From: Trichoplax adhaerens
Taxonomy: Eukaryota; Placozoa; Uniplacotomia; Trichoplacea; Trichoplacidae
DNA: 64,000 nucleotides
Direction of reading: 5' to 3'
Assembly (NCBI RefSeq): GCF_000150275.1
Contig: NW_002060944.1
Coordinates: 4,723,080 to 4,787,079 of the forward strand
In this document: in pieces, positions 26,871 to 38,941 of the stretch
How positions within the stretch are numbered: the stretch's first letter is position 1
Layout of the letters: each line of letters starts with the position of its first letter
The notes under the pieces: model-generated
What the model was told of the DNA's origin: nothing
Database searches by the model: none
Seen by the model: the letters and a program-made list of their open reading frames with translations, nothing else
Translations under genes and position numbers: made by a program

Positions 26871-27260
26871 AGACGATTCTAGACAGGGTTTAAGGTTTGG
26901 AGGAACATCGTCAACGTTTGACAGTTGGTTACTTTTTCTTTTAAAGGACTATTTTCGTGTACAGAAGGTGAAAAATTAATGAGGCGTAATAAAACATTGG
27001 AGACGGAAGTTTTCGAAGGTGGTCCACTCCAAAATGAACTAGAAGGAACTATATTGATAATTCTAGATAGGAGGTGGGAAATTAATGAGGCACAATAAAA
27101 CAGATAAATATTATATGTAGACGATTCTAGATAGGGTTTGATGGAGCATTGGCAGCGTTTAATAGTTAATTACCGTACTTTCTTTTTTAAGACTATCTCT
27201 TCGACAGGAGGTGAAAAATTAATGGGGCGTAATAAAAAAGATGAGATAGAAGTATTTAAA
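26871..27260. repeat. Dispersed duplicate segment, two main copies about 250 bp apart
   Basis: ACGATTCTAGACAGGGTTT...GAAGGTGAAAAATTAATGAGG (about 26874-26985) reappears as ACGATTCTAGATAGGGTTT...GAGGTGAAAAATTAATGGGG (about 27121-27225). A partial copy lies at about 27060-27105. The copies are diverged and non-coding. Confidence 0.7.
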
Positions 27261-29879
27261 GACGCAAAACTCCAAATCAGCAAGACGGAGAGAAATGAAG
27301 AAAGCGTATGGAGACAATTCTAGCTAGGATGAAATAGAATAGTATATTACTCTAGTCCATTAGTTTTCATTCTTTAAGTGCTTTAGCAAATTTCATAATT
27401 CTGATGATGATGGTAAAATCTCGATTGAATTTGAATCACTCTAGCCATGCAAGAGCGATCAACCGTTGCAAGAGCTATGCAAAGTTTACTTATCCTGATT
27501 TATATGTTTAGATATTCATCTTTGAACTCTTTTATATACAGTCTTAGTCAAATAGCAGCGGCAAGACGCTAATCATAACAAACTATCAAGATTGCCCCAA
27601 AAGACAGAATACTTCCGGCAAAGTAGATTATAAATACAATCGTAGCCTATTTCAACTGTTTTAGAATTTTTGTAAGGGTTGGCAAGTGGAAAATGATGGA
27701 GCTAAGTAAATCTGTGGGGAGCAATGTTGCAAATGGGTAGCTGGATAGGTTTAAAGTGCTTACTCTTGAGTACGATATTTTCTACAAATAAAAGTACCGC
27801 GAACGTGGAAGTACCTAAAAGACATCCTTGGATTGCATTAGGGTTTATTATGGAGATTAGAATCTGTTATAGACAAGGTAGAAAGATTGCCACTGTGATA
27901 GTGAATTTGGAGGTAGAAAGAAGAGATTTTGTTACTGCTAAAATGATGTTGGATATCATAAAACGGAACCCATCAGTATAACTAGAGTAAAGCTTAGGCA
28001 AAGTCTACACTTCCTTTTTTTAACTTTATCTATCAAATTGCAACTACGGAGGATGGAAGAAGAAGTAACTCTTTCTTGATTTACAAGATATAGAACGATT
28101 GTGAATATGAAATTTGAAATAATGAAAGGATTTATATCAATCGATTGCTTGCAATCGGAAATCATCACTTATTTTAACATAGTTGTACTTTAATAAAGTG
28201 ACAGAAGAATGAATCATTAAAATCCATTTGGTGAAAGAGAAGAAATGGAAGTAATGGCATTCCAATTTTTCCAGTTGAGAATATGAAAATGTAGCCTTTT
28301 GAGGCATTAACCAGGACAATAGAATAAGTATCTAAATTGATTAGAATATGCTTAATGATGAACTATTAGCTGGAACATGTAGGAAAAGATTGCCTTGACC
28401 ATCCATGCTAGGCGTATATAATTTTTATAGCCGTCAAAAGAAGTAGGGTATTGGAAGTAGAAGCATCGATCATGACAGGAATTAAAAGAATATTTCCATT
28501 CATCTTTGATTAGATAATCGTTCTAGTTCCCCTTTCCCGATCGCTGTGTCAGGCTATTTTAATTTTTCCTATCTTAGCCGCGACCTATGTACCCACTGGA
28601 TATAAAAGTATTTATCGCATCGTAGCTTATGAATACATTTTAGGGTTAGCGTCCTTAGCTGGTATAACTAGATACTCGTTCCCGATTATGTAAGCTGATA
28701 AAGATGATGTACCGATTGCTGATCCATCTCTAGCTTAATCTATCCACACTTACTTCTAGCCACAGAAAGGATTAACCCTTAACTTGCGGGAAATATTCTC
28801 TTTTTTTGCTGCCTAGGCCAATTCAAGTTGAAGTTGATAATTTGATTCGTTGTTCACTCAACGAGTAGAATATTCTAATGGCTTGTCGAGAAGAAGAATT
28901 GAATAGATTTAATGTATAGAAGTCAATGTTAGAATCATTATTTGTTCAATGTCAATACAATGTAGAGACAATCGGATAGCAATGTCTTTCTCCTTCCATC
29001 GTCTCCAACTCGCTAGTTTGTAACCACTTTTCTTGCCTACTATGTTGTATCCTTCATTTCATCGACTGTAGGGTATAAGTAGAGCAGTGTATTTAGCTCA
29101 CCACAGTAGACAAGATTGAAAATGGAAGCTGCAATCCGCGATCTGGGTTAACGCCTTGGATGATTACTATAGTAACGGTGGTTAGGGACGCTGACTCATC
29201 GATTGCAAGATGGAAGAAGAGAAAAGAGATAGGATAAAACATACAATTCATCAATAATTCAATCTTAATTAATAACCATAATCATCATTGTCATTAGAAT
29301 AATAATTATCATGTTATGCTAATCCTGTGGATGCTGGATCACATGATTTGCCCACTTTCTTCAATAGATGAAATCAATTCAACAGTTGTTGATGCCACAA
29401 TCAACAGCCTATTAATTCAAGCTGGAACTAGAGAAATAATATGCAGGACAATGCTCTAGCTTGGCTCAAGGTTGTTTATTCAAAAATCATTCTATCAAGA
29501 CGATAAAGAACATGGTCAAGCTGTCATCATACAATACATTCAATACTATTTTTCAACCTGTCAATTATTTCAATTCTTATTATGGTAAAAATAACATGAA
29601 ATCAAATCGACTTTTTTAGCTTGTTATATGATTGAATTGATTATATTAATTATGCTTGGATATAGGATAATTGGTTGATAAAAATACAATTTGTATTAGG
29701 TTACGATAACTTGAATACGGAATACAACAATAAAGAGGAAAGATGGCGGTAGTCATGTTATTCGCTATGAACGGGGGTTATACTATATAGTGGCAGCTCA
29801 TTCAATTAGAGTAGCATCTATTTTCGTCAATGATAGCGATAAATAAGCCAACGTTTTTTTCCCTTAATCGCTCCTAAAT

Positions 29880-32080
29880 GCTTTCAATTAAAGTATAATT
29901 TTAATCGGAATGACCCATTTGAAATATGAATGGTATGTTTGTTATGGATTGGTATTTTAGAACAACTTATTATTAAATCGAATATTTCATACTCTATTAT
30001 GCCTATAAAATGCAAAGTCTGAATGGAAATAAAATAAGATGAATAGGGTGGACTATAGACATTCCATAATACTATATGAATGGAATAAGTTTCTAACTCT
30101 AGTCTTATTAATATAGAATAACATATCGTTTGACAGTATAAGGCCATCAATTGGCTAAAGAGAGAGCTATAAACTACTGGAAATTTTTTACCTAAAAATT
30201 TCCAGTAGTTCATGGAAGGGGCCATGATTAATTCAATTGAATATGATTTCATCTATGATGACTAGTCCTAACTATGAATGGTATAATTGTTATTTATAGG
30301 TGATTGATACTTGATAAATGAATAACAAGTGGCTATTACAATGCTTGAATACGAATATAGCATTCTTTCTGGACGATTTATTCTCTGTTAGACGTACGAT
30401 TTCATAGTTTGAATGAAATAAATTCTTGTAATAATAAATTTGGTCATGGTAGTCGTATTAAGTTATCCTGGTATAAGATATAACATTGCTGACGTTATTG
30501 CCCATCCATCGTTCATTGATTAATGCAAATTAACATAGTCTGATCCATCAATTACCAATTCTAACTATTAATGACATATTTGTTGTTTATACATATGTGG
30601 TCTCTATATGAAAACAATCTTTTAGGCTTTTCATATTCTATTTACTACGTATATTTTTAAATACTGCCACAACTACTCTTGCGACACAAGAAACAACACA
30701 CTGCTTATAATAAACTTTGCTTTAATCCGCAGAACTACTTCCCTAGCCTACAGTATAGTAACTGGAATCCTTGCGAAGTACTAACTCGCTTAACACAATA
30801 CGCGTATACGATATATAACTATCATACAACTTAGACTTAACCTGAATCACTTTTTATTGATCACACTCCTTCCAATATACTCTTTCAGTGGTTATAAACA
30901 TATTTCGATAACAAACATCTTGTTACGATTGAATTATGAAATACGGACATTCGAGGTAATAAACAATTTCATACGTAAATCTACTTCGACCATAAGCCCT
31001 GTCAAGCTCCTATGTTCTCGATACTTACTTGTACCATAATAACTTAGGTTATTACTAACAATAACAATTCCTAAAGTAGTGGTTCATACTTCTTAAAAGT
31101 TCAAAACAAACTGTTATCATAAACTACACATCCATATCAAAGCTATTTTGATGACTGTGACAATACATAGCTCGAAAGAGAAGGAAATAATATGCGTTTC
31201 ATGTCCTATTAAAATTTACATAATTCTAATCATACATATGTGGCCAATACTTACTCATATTTTTATATATACGTGTATATGTTATTACTACTTAATAACA
31301 AGTTGTTAATGACAACTCTCCTTTGGACTTTCCATTCTCTATTTATTACGCATATTTTAAAATGCGTAGCTCGAATGGAAAGAAAATTATATATATTTCA
31401 TATGCTCTTTAGCCTTACCCAACTCTAACCATGAATGACATATTTGTTCTTTATACATAAGTGATCAATACTTAATAACAAGTTGTTATGAAAATACTCT
31501 TTTGAACTTTTCATACTCTATTCATTACGAATATTTTTAAATGCATAGTTTAACTGTGAATGACATGTTTGCTATTTATACATATATATGTATTATATTT
31601 TAAAATGCGTAGCTGGTATGGATAGAGAATTATATATATATTACATGTGCTATTTAACTTTACCCAATTCTAATCGTGAATGATTTATTTATTATTTATA
31701 CATATATGATCAGTACTTAATTACAAGTTGCTATGAAAACTTCCTTTTGTGCTTTTCATTCTCTATTTATTACGTATATTTTAAAATGCATAATTTGAAT
31801 GGAAGAAAGTAATACACGATTCATATGCTATGCTTTACTTTGGCTTTACATAATTCCATCGATGAATGACATATTTGTTGTTTATACCTACGTGTGTTCA
31901 GTGCTTACTCATGCATATGTTATGGTCAACGTCGATAATCATAATATTCCTTTAAACTTTTCAATCTCTATTTATTATATTTTAAAAAGCATAGTTCGAA
32001 TGAAAAGATTACTAGCACTACATCAATTATTTACTCGTCAATGCAATATAAGATAATTTGATCCATAATTACCAACTCTA
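29880..32080. repeat. Degenerate tandem array, unit roughly 220-260 bp
   Basis: A unit containing ATGAATGACATATTTGTT-TTTATACATA, AATAACAAGTTGTTATGAAAA, CTTTTCATTCTCTATTTATT and ATTTTAAAATGCATAGTTTG recurs at about 30570, 31430, 31550, 31680 and 31860, with weaker copies from about 29925 and 30285. Some copies are shortened. Divergence is high, so exact boundaries are uncertain. No coding potential was seen. Confidence 0.65.
30172..30210. repeat. Perfect hairpin, 17 bp arms and 5 bp loop
   Basis: AACTACTGGAAATTTTT (30172-30188) is followed by loop TACCT and its exact reverse complement (30194-30210). It lies inside the degenerate array at 29.9-32.1 kb and is followed by CATGG. The AACTACT...AGTAGTTCATGG ends resemble the CATGGACTACT hairpins near CBS. 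Confidence 0.9.
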
Positions 32081-35000
32081 GCTCTGAATAGCATGACTAC
32101 CATTCAGGCCTGATAAACTGAGAATAAATTTCTCTTTGTCACGATACTTGTACTGTAACGAGTATTATTACATACAGTATGTAGATTCTTAGTAAATATA
32201 AAACTAATTCATTTTCGGGTAAGGGCAAATAAATTAGTTAGATATCTAATCCATAAGAGAGTTTAAAGATCAAGTCGTGTTTTGATCATGGTTAATCTCG
32301 TGTTATATGCGTGCTCTAACCCATCTTTATCAACGATTTTGTCGCCGGGCCAATACAAGAAGCTTTACGAGGACTACCTTGTCAAGAATTTATTTATAGT
32401 ATATGAATGAATATAATACTCATATTTCTAAGAATTTGCATTATCAATGAATGATATGTTATGTTAATTATTTTGATCGATTAGTGCTAATGAAATGGTC
32501 CTATTACAATAATTGTTAACATCTAAACATAGGTTTGTTGCTCTGTATCCATATATATTCCAATTTCTACTTGATTGTTCAATCATTATTTATGATATTA
32601 ACTTTCTGATTGCTCCTAGCTGTGATGTTCGTTGAATAACTTGTGAAAAATTGTTATTTCTGTCTAAATTTCAATATACTAGATGGTAATCTTGCCTTTT
32701 ATGATGTGCTTAGAATATTTTATGCACGTCACTAAGCAAGATTACATTCATGCGTAGGCATTAAATAGCAATATCACGTGCACCATCAAATACTTGGCAT
32801 TTATTGGAAATTAGAGTAATAAAGTTTCGTTACCTTGCATATCAAAACGTATTCCAATTTCTAAAATATCTGGTAAGGATGTCATTGCTTTCGTAAGCTG
32901 CGTTACGAATATCAGAGTCGGCTAGCTAATATCAGAAAAATGTTTGTCGTAAAAAGTAGCTATTACATCGATCTAAGCTTGGAATCTTACATATTCTAAT
33001 TAAGCTATAAAAACTTGAAAGCATTTAAATATCCACAATAATGTCGTAGCTGTATGGGCATCGTTCAAATTAATTTAAACTTAATTTATTAGAGTTGAAA
33101 AAAAGGCTAGGTCCAACTAAAATAATTTAAGTATTAAGATTATCGGTATTAGATAAGGTAGAATTTTTGTTATTGATTTAAATCTAAAATGCGCTCTATT
33201 TTCTAAAGTAAAATGTTATCTTATGGAGTTGGCTAATGGTATTATTACAAATTTTGATACCAATATTGATCGAGAATGGACGTAGAATAATACCTACTGT
33301 TTTAGAAATATTAAAAATATTTAATCCAATTTTCAATTACGATATCAGGTATAAAATCATTTTATGAATTTCGTCCCAAAATAATCGATGTGAAAGGGTC
33401 AATTCTATTGATTGGAAATTGACCTTATAAAGTTTGGCATTTCATCTGCATCAAATTCTAATCATGCTATCGGCGTTGGGTTGATTCATGAATTTAATTG
33501 TAGATAAATTAACGTCATAACACTAGAATAAATAAATTAAAATTGCGTTTCCATAAATTGATTAGTTTATAATTGCATTAAAATTTTACTATTGTTTTTA
33601 ATTACAAAGCGTAATAATTATAGAAATCAAAGAATGTAATTTACGTAATCTTACTTATAAATTTTCATCTAAGCTCATGTACGTTAAAACTTACGATCGT
33701 ATTAATGCAGTTGTTGTAAAGCCTACACGCATTTTCTTAATAATTTTCGTAAAATATTTATCTCTCAGTCAATAAAAGATGGCAATAAATACAGTATTGC
33801 TTTTAGTTCACTAGTTACTAATGTAATTGAGACATAAGTTCTTTATTTTATCTAAGAAATGATCATATTGCTATTTCAGTTCTATCGCACTTTAAATTTT
33901 TGATCCCGTATCTGATAGCACATTTCCGTTCAGTAAATAGTGTTTAAGCTTATTTAGATACCACCAATATTTCCTTATTACATGCTAGATAAGATTCGCT
34001 GCTTAATTAAATTAAAGCTAGATTTAATTCTTTTCCAATCGTTTTTTCGTACGCGAATAGCGATATAGAGAATACTATCTAATTATAGTTCTAATCACGT
34101 TAAGGCATTAATTGTAGCTCATATCGTAAATACTGACGTAGATTTAATAAAATTAGGATAACAAAAAATCACTACTTGATTTGTTAAAAAATTAAATCAT
34201 TTAGTATTGCTTATCAATTTACTTAGCTATTGATTACATAAATTGCCGACGGTATGTTATGATTATATTATCGGCATAGTAACGGTTTTCTTGTAACTAG
34301 ACAAAAATATAAGTCTCGGCTTTGATTGCTGTTAATCTATGCCTATAGCTATATCAAACTCACGTTTTATTCATCAAAGCTACTAACTATGATAACAGGC
34401 GGGGTCTCTGTCATCATTATCGTTGTATTTCTGTCATTAACGCATTAGTCTTGCAAATAAAAGTAGAAAAATCCACCTACTTAAGCTATTGATAATTTTA
34501 TCATTATTTTAGTAAGGTTTTCTGTCTATCAAATAATATAGTTTTATTATTTTGAAGCAAAAATAATCCATAGTAATACTTTTGAATCGATTAACTGTAC
34601 GCAGTGCTATTTCCTAGAAAGATGCGATCAAACTATTTATAGCCCAGAGACAGAAGGATTAGACCGAATTGTTTCCATACTTATAATCATAATTAATTAG
34701 AATCAATAGGCTCACATATTATATAACAGAATAGGAAATAACATCGCTCTCAGGACAGAAAGTAACAGCATTTTAATAAATAATAATCCTACTATTAGTT
34801 TATATAGACACTTAGCTATAGCAGTGCCTCATAGCCAATTTATGAATACCGTTGATAGATTGATTTGTTTCTGCTTTAGGAAATAAAGAGTTAGAGCTAC
34901 AATTTATCAATTGTTTTCCATATGCTATTGGTTACAATGTCAGTAAATAGTAAGGAGTTTGGGAAAAGAAAAACTTATTACGAGAAAGTCTAGAGAGGAT

Positions 35001-36978
35001 AATAACACTGACATCAGTAATCTGAAAAAAGATTGCACGTTAGCTGTCAGGAATTAAGAATTGTTTATTTAATTATTCAGACGTAGCTCATACAGATTTC
35101 AATATATGGAACGCAAAATAAGTCTCGATATATATAATTATAATAAGCAATAGTGATAATAAGAATGAGACTTGTATAGCTATTAATTCCGCTAATAAGC
35201 ATCACTGTTTCAATCTGATATGAAGTTACGATCTAGTTAAAGTTCCTTGGCAAAATAATCATGAATTATCGTACCAAGCTAATAACTACAATATGATGAT
35301 AAGAGCAACAATAGGAGCTAGGGAGTAAATATATCAAATAATCTCGTCTTATGAAATATCAGATCGTATGGGGCAGTTCATGTTATAAACACAGAATAAT
35401 TCTACCGTTTCTTTAAATTTCTGATTAAAATATCGGTAATTTTATCAATTACAAACAGGATAATGATGAAATCTAACTTATAATAATTAAAAAATATAAC
35501 TAAATTTAAAGGTTTAGCTGTAATTGTTAAAGATAGATACGAGTAGGTATTTGCAAATCTTTCGTGTTTTAATATCGAAGAAAAGTTCAAGAACGGTCAG
35601 CTATAATCATTTGTTGATATTTATAATTTACTTTTCGGGTCAATGAACTCAGAAAACACTAAATTACTCAGTTGTATAATTTTAATACAATCTTGGGCGT
35701 TTTAACTCCTTTCTTGCAATTAAATTTCTATTTGCTATCTAGATTAGAGATAATTTATATACGAATATAAAATTTAAAGCGGAGAACGCCTTTCATTAAG
35801 ATTAGAATTTTAGTTACCCTGCATGCAAGCAAGTAATGGTTTGTTGGACTAAAATTAAAAGCTAATAAGATCTTTTAGTCAAATAATTGTTTAACTGTTT
35901 ACTTGTGGCATTCATACTCGTATTCTAAACTTGAGTGATCATATTGATCAGTATCACAAGTTACGACTACTATGCCGTATAGTAACAAGATAGCTAAATT
36001 TGGCTTAATAAGCTTGAGGGAAAGTCTGGGTTGAATAGAAAGCAGATTTTATACCTATATAGTACTGCTGCTTTAAAATTAGACCATATTAGCTAAAAAT
36101 AATTTTAAAGTAATAGTAAACCTATTTTAAAATTCTACATATTGTAAAATAGGCTTCAAAATCGCGCAAATAGTTAAAAATGTGATTTTTTTAGTAAAGA
36201 TAAGTAAGGCAATAATTATACTGTAGTGGATCTGAACTTTATTCCGTTGCTTAGTAAGACATGATTGTGGTGACATATTTCGAAATAGGCAATAAATCTT
36301 AGTGAGATTAGTTTGCATGCTCAATAGTGGTACACTTTTAACCTTTACTGTATTATTTTGTGCAGAGAGAAATAATAATTGATTAACATCAATTATCAAA
36401 TAAATCAAAATAATAGATTATATAATTGAATGCCGCTAATGAAACAGCATTCATGACTATATTTGATGATCTAGATAAGCTAGGAAAGATTAATATAACT
36501 TAGTAAAATTCTTCATTAATCATAAATAGCGTCTACTATACAATACCATGACAACTCAAGCTATCAATCATTAAAGCTATAGAAATAGATTAATTATGTG
36601 TAATGATTAATGATTTATGTATATTTATAAGCGTGATCTAGGATAGCTTACATCAAAAGAGTAATCTAACATTGAATTATTGAATTCTATGCAGATGCAG
36701 TTCAGGGCTATACGTGCAGGATAAAAAACTATTTTTATTTTATTTTCATGTTTATGGGCTACTGCTTACCAAAGATGAGCATATCCATATCTTTTCGATG
36801 CTGCTTACTTAATTTAACATGGACGTAAGATAAGATGTGAAATGATGTAGTCTGAAGTTCGTTTTCGACTTAATTTAGCTTAAATTTGTAGCCTTAATTA
36901 AATTTGATAGCCAAATTCATATGCCGCACAGTCGAATATGGAAAAGAATTATAAAGTAGAATGAAGACAATAATTGTT

Positions 36979-38941
36979 TTAGACAAGTTGGATTGCATCT
37001 AATCCTGACAGAAATTCTTGAAAACTTAATAATCCGTCATGGTTGCTATCCAATTCTTCAAAGAGTATACGAAAATTCTATTGACAGAAATATAAATATT
37101 TGTATTAATGAACATTTATCTTGGGATCACGATTATATTGATTAATGGAATAAATCATAAATTTTTACTTTAGTTATTCATATTAAGAGAGTGTTAGAAG
37201 ATAAAAAAATTGATCATAAAAGCAAACTACTGAACATATTAGAAAATGAAGGCCAACTATATAGTCAAGGGGGTTGATAAAACGCATACTACAATAATTT
37301 GGCATTCAGTTCGTTATCTACTAGTTCGTTTACGAGAAGAAATTTGAAGTTAGTTTTAATTTCTTCTTTTATTGATTTCATTATATACTCAGCACAATAC
37401 TAAAGTGGAATAGTAACTGGTCTTTGCTACCCTCCGTAACATCTTATTTATTAACGATTACTTAATATCTCGTCTACATGATTAAATTACCTCATTGATG
37501 TCTTTCATACCGAAGCGTTGGCATACATCACGAAATTCATTTAGCTCTAAGCATTGACTTTCATCCGATTTAATTTGTAACCAAACACCTCTTAGAACGT
37601 CATGTGCTTGAATTTTTGTTATATTGTCGTCCGAGTAAATCAAAATTTCGGAGTCATTGTCGTCATCAGATTCAAAGTTCGTCTGAGTGCTGCTGATTGA
37701 GACTCTGCTAGAACTTCCTCTCTATTAATAAATAATTATAGAGTAACATTACTTGTTATTATCAATCCAGGGAAAGATTATATTGCGATATTTAAAATAA
37801 CTCAATCTTATTTTTACGTTGCACTAAAGATATTGATTTTGTAGCAATTTATTATAAATAGCATTAAATTTAGGGACCTAAATTTATTCAATTCGAAATG
37901 TATCGAGCTTGTACTTATTGAATTAAGGATTTCTATATTATATTTGTATATATAAAATGATATGTACGGGTTATACAGTTTAAGTTCATAAGTTTATTGG
38001 CTGCTGACTGTCTTTACAGCAATCACTCACCAAGTAGACAGAAGGACATAGACTATGTCGTCTTGTCAAGGCTATAAGAAGCAATAATCAAGGATGGGAA
38101 TAATTAATCATCTGTGCTAACAGAATTTTAAATTCTTATATCGAACACATCCTATCTTTAATATGCTAATAAGAATATATACGATTATATCTATAGATTT
38201 CAAAACCTTTATCCAATAACTCCTTAGTATGGAAATAAGTAATCATCTGCACTTATAGTATTTTGAATTTTTACATGAAATCTATCCTATCTTTAACATA
38301 CTAATAAGAATATATTCGTATATATCCATATATATTTTACAACATCTAAATAATAACTCTCTAACTATGGAATTAAGTAATCATCTGCAGTTACAGAATT
38401 TTAGATTCTTACGCAGAATCTCTCTTATCTTTAACATTCTAATAATAGACATATATACTTGTATACTCGTTTATCTATCTATTTCATAGCATCAAAATGA
38501 TAACTCCTTACCCGAGATTGAATCAGTGCTACTAAATTCACTGCATGTACTACATGTAACAGACTGATCATCATTATGAAAGTACTTATGCATTAGTACG
38601 CTGACAAAGGCATCCTGAAATTGTTCATATGTAATCTAGCGAATTATAGAGAGTAAGATATGTCAGTTCTCAAACTGCTGTGAGCTGAAACAGTTTAATT
38701 TTCACTTAAAATATATATTTAACTAAGCGTGAGTATGATGTTTAGTCGAAAATTATAAACGAACTTGCTGATCCGCTGTCGAGAATAATAGACGATCTTC
38801 CAATTGAGGCCATTGCTGATTGACATCTAGCATTTCGCATAAATGTTGGCATTCTTCAAGACTGATTAATCCATCGTGATCCCGGTCACATTTAGAGAAT
38901 AAATCTTCAAGCATGATTTCTTTTTCTTCTGTTTCAGTCAT
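36979..38941 (-). CDS. Short EF-hand protein duplicating the N-terminal module of the ninein-like gene
   Basis: Four exons in order of transcription: 38765-38941, 38512-38635, 37491-37717, 36979-37077. They sum to 627 nt (208 aa plus stop TAA at 36979-36981). First ATG gives MTETEEKEIMLEDLF. EF-hand loops: canonical DRDHDGLISLEE (19-30), degenerate KSDESQCLELNE, canonical DSNHDGLLSFQE (186-197). The ITYEQFQDAFVSVL exon matches ISFEQFKSGFVEVL of the ninein-like gene downstream. Both genes have exon-end phases 0, 1 and 0 at the equivalent points; the linker plus second EF is one exon here and two there. The frame stops at DAIQLV just after the third EF unit, with no coiled coil. The exon 3 acceptor must be the third AG of a TAGAGAG run, otherwise a stop appears. 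Alternatives: a truncated paralog or pseudogene, or 5' exons of one larger transcript joined by a weak donor (GTCTAA) to the ninein-like exon 1. Expression is unproven. Confidence 0.68.
38095..38505. repeat. Minisatellite, 3 copies of a 133-138 bp unit in the EF-hand gene intron 2
   Basis: A unit beginning GGAAT-AAGTAATCATCTGC, then ACAGAATTTTA-ATTCTTA, CTATCTTTAACAT-CTAATAA and ATAACTCCTTA, starts at about 38096, 38229 and 38367. The last copy runs up to the donor of the exon at 38512. It is non-coding. Confidence 0.8.

Larger units (their letters stand above)
25800..36978. other. 11 kb non-coding interval between the ninein-like gene and the EF-hand gene
   Basis: No exon with family similarity was found on either strand. 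Open frames reach at most 122 codons, have no recognisable content and lack plausible splice partners. In particular I saw no coiled-coil-coding sequence that could continue the upstream EF-hand gene. The interval contains duplicated segments (26.9-27.3 kb), a degenerate tandem array (29.9-32.1 kb) and a perfect hairpin (30172-30210), listed separately. The ninein-like promoter should lie near 25.8-26.5 kb. An acceptor-like site (CTACAG) just upstream of its ATG suggests a non-coding 5' exon. Confidence 0.55.

Noticed and set aside
27724-27981. 85-codon open frame on +
   Set aside because: No recognisable motif, no splice partners, and it sits in repeat-containing non-coding DNA.
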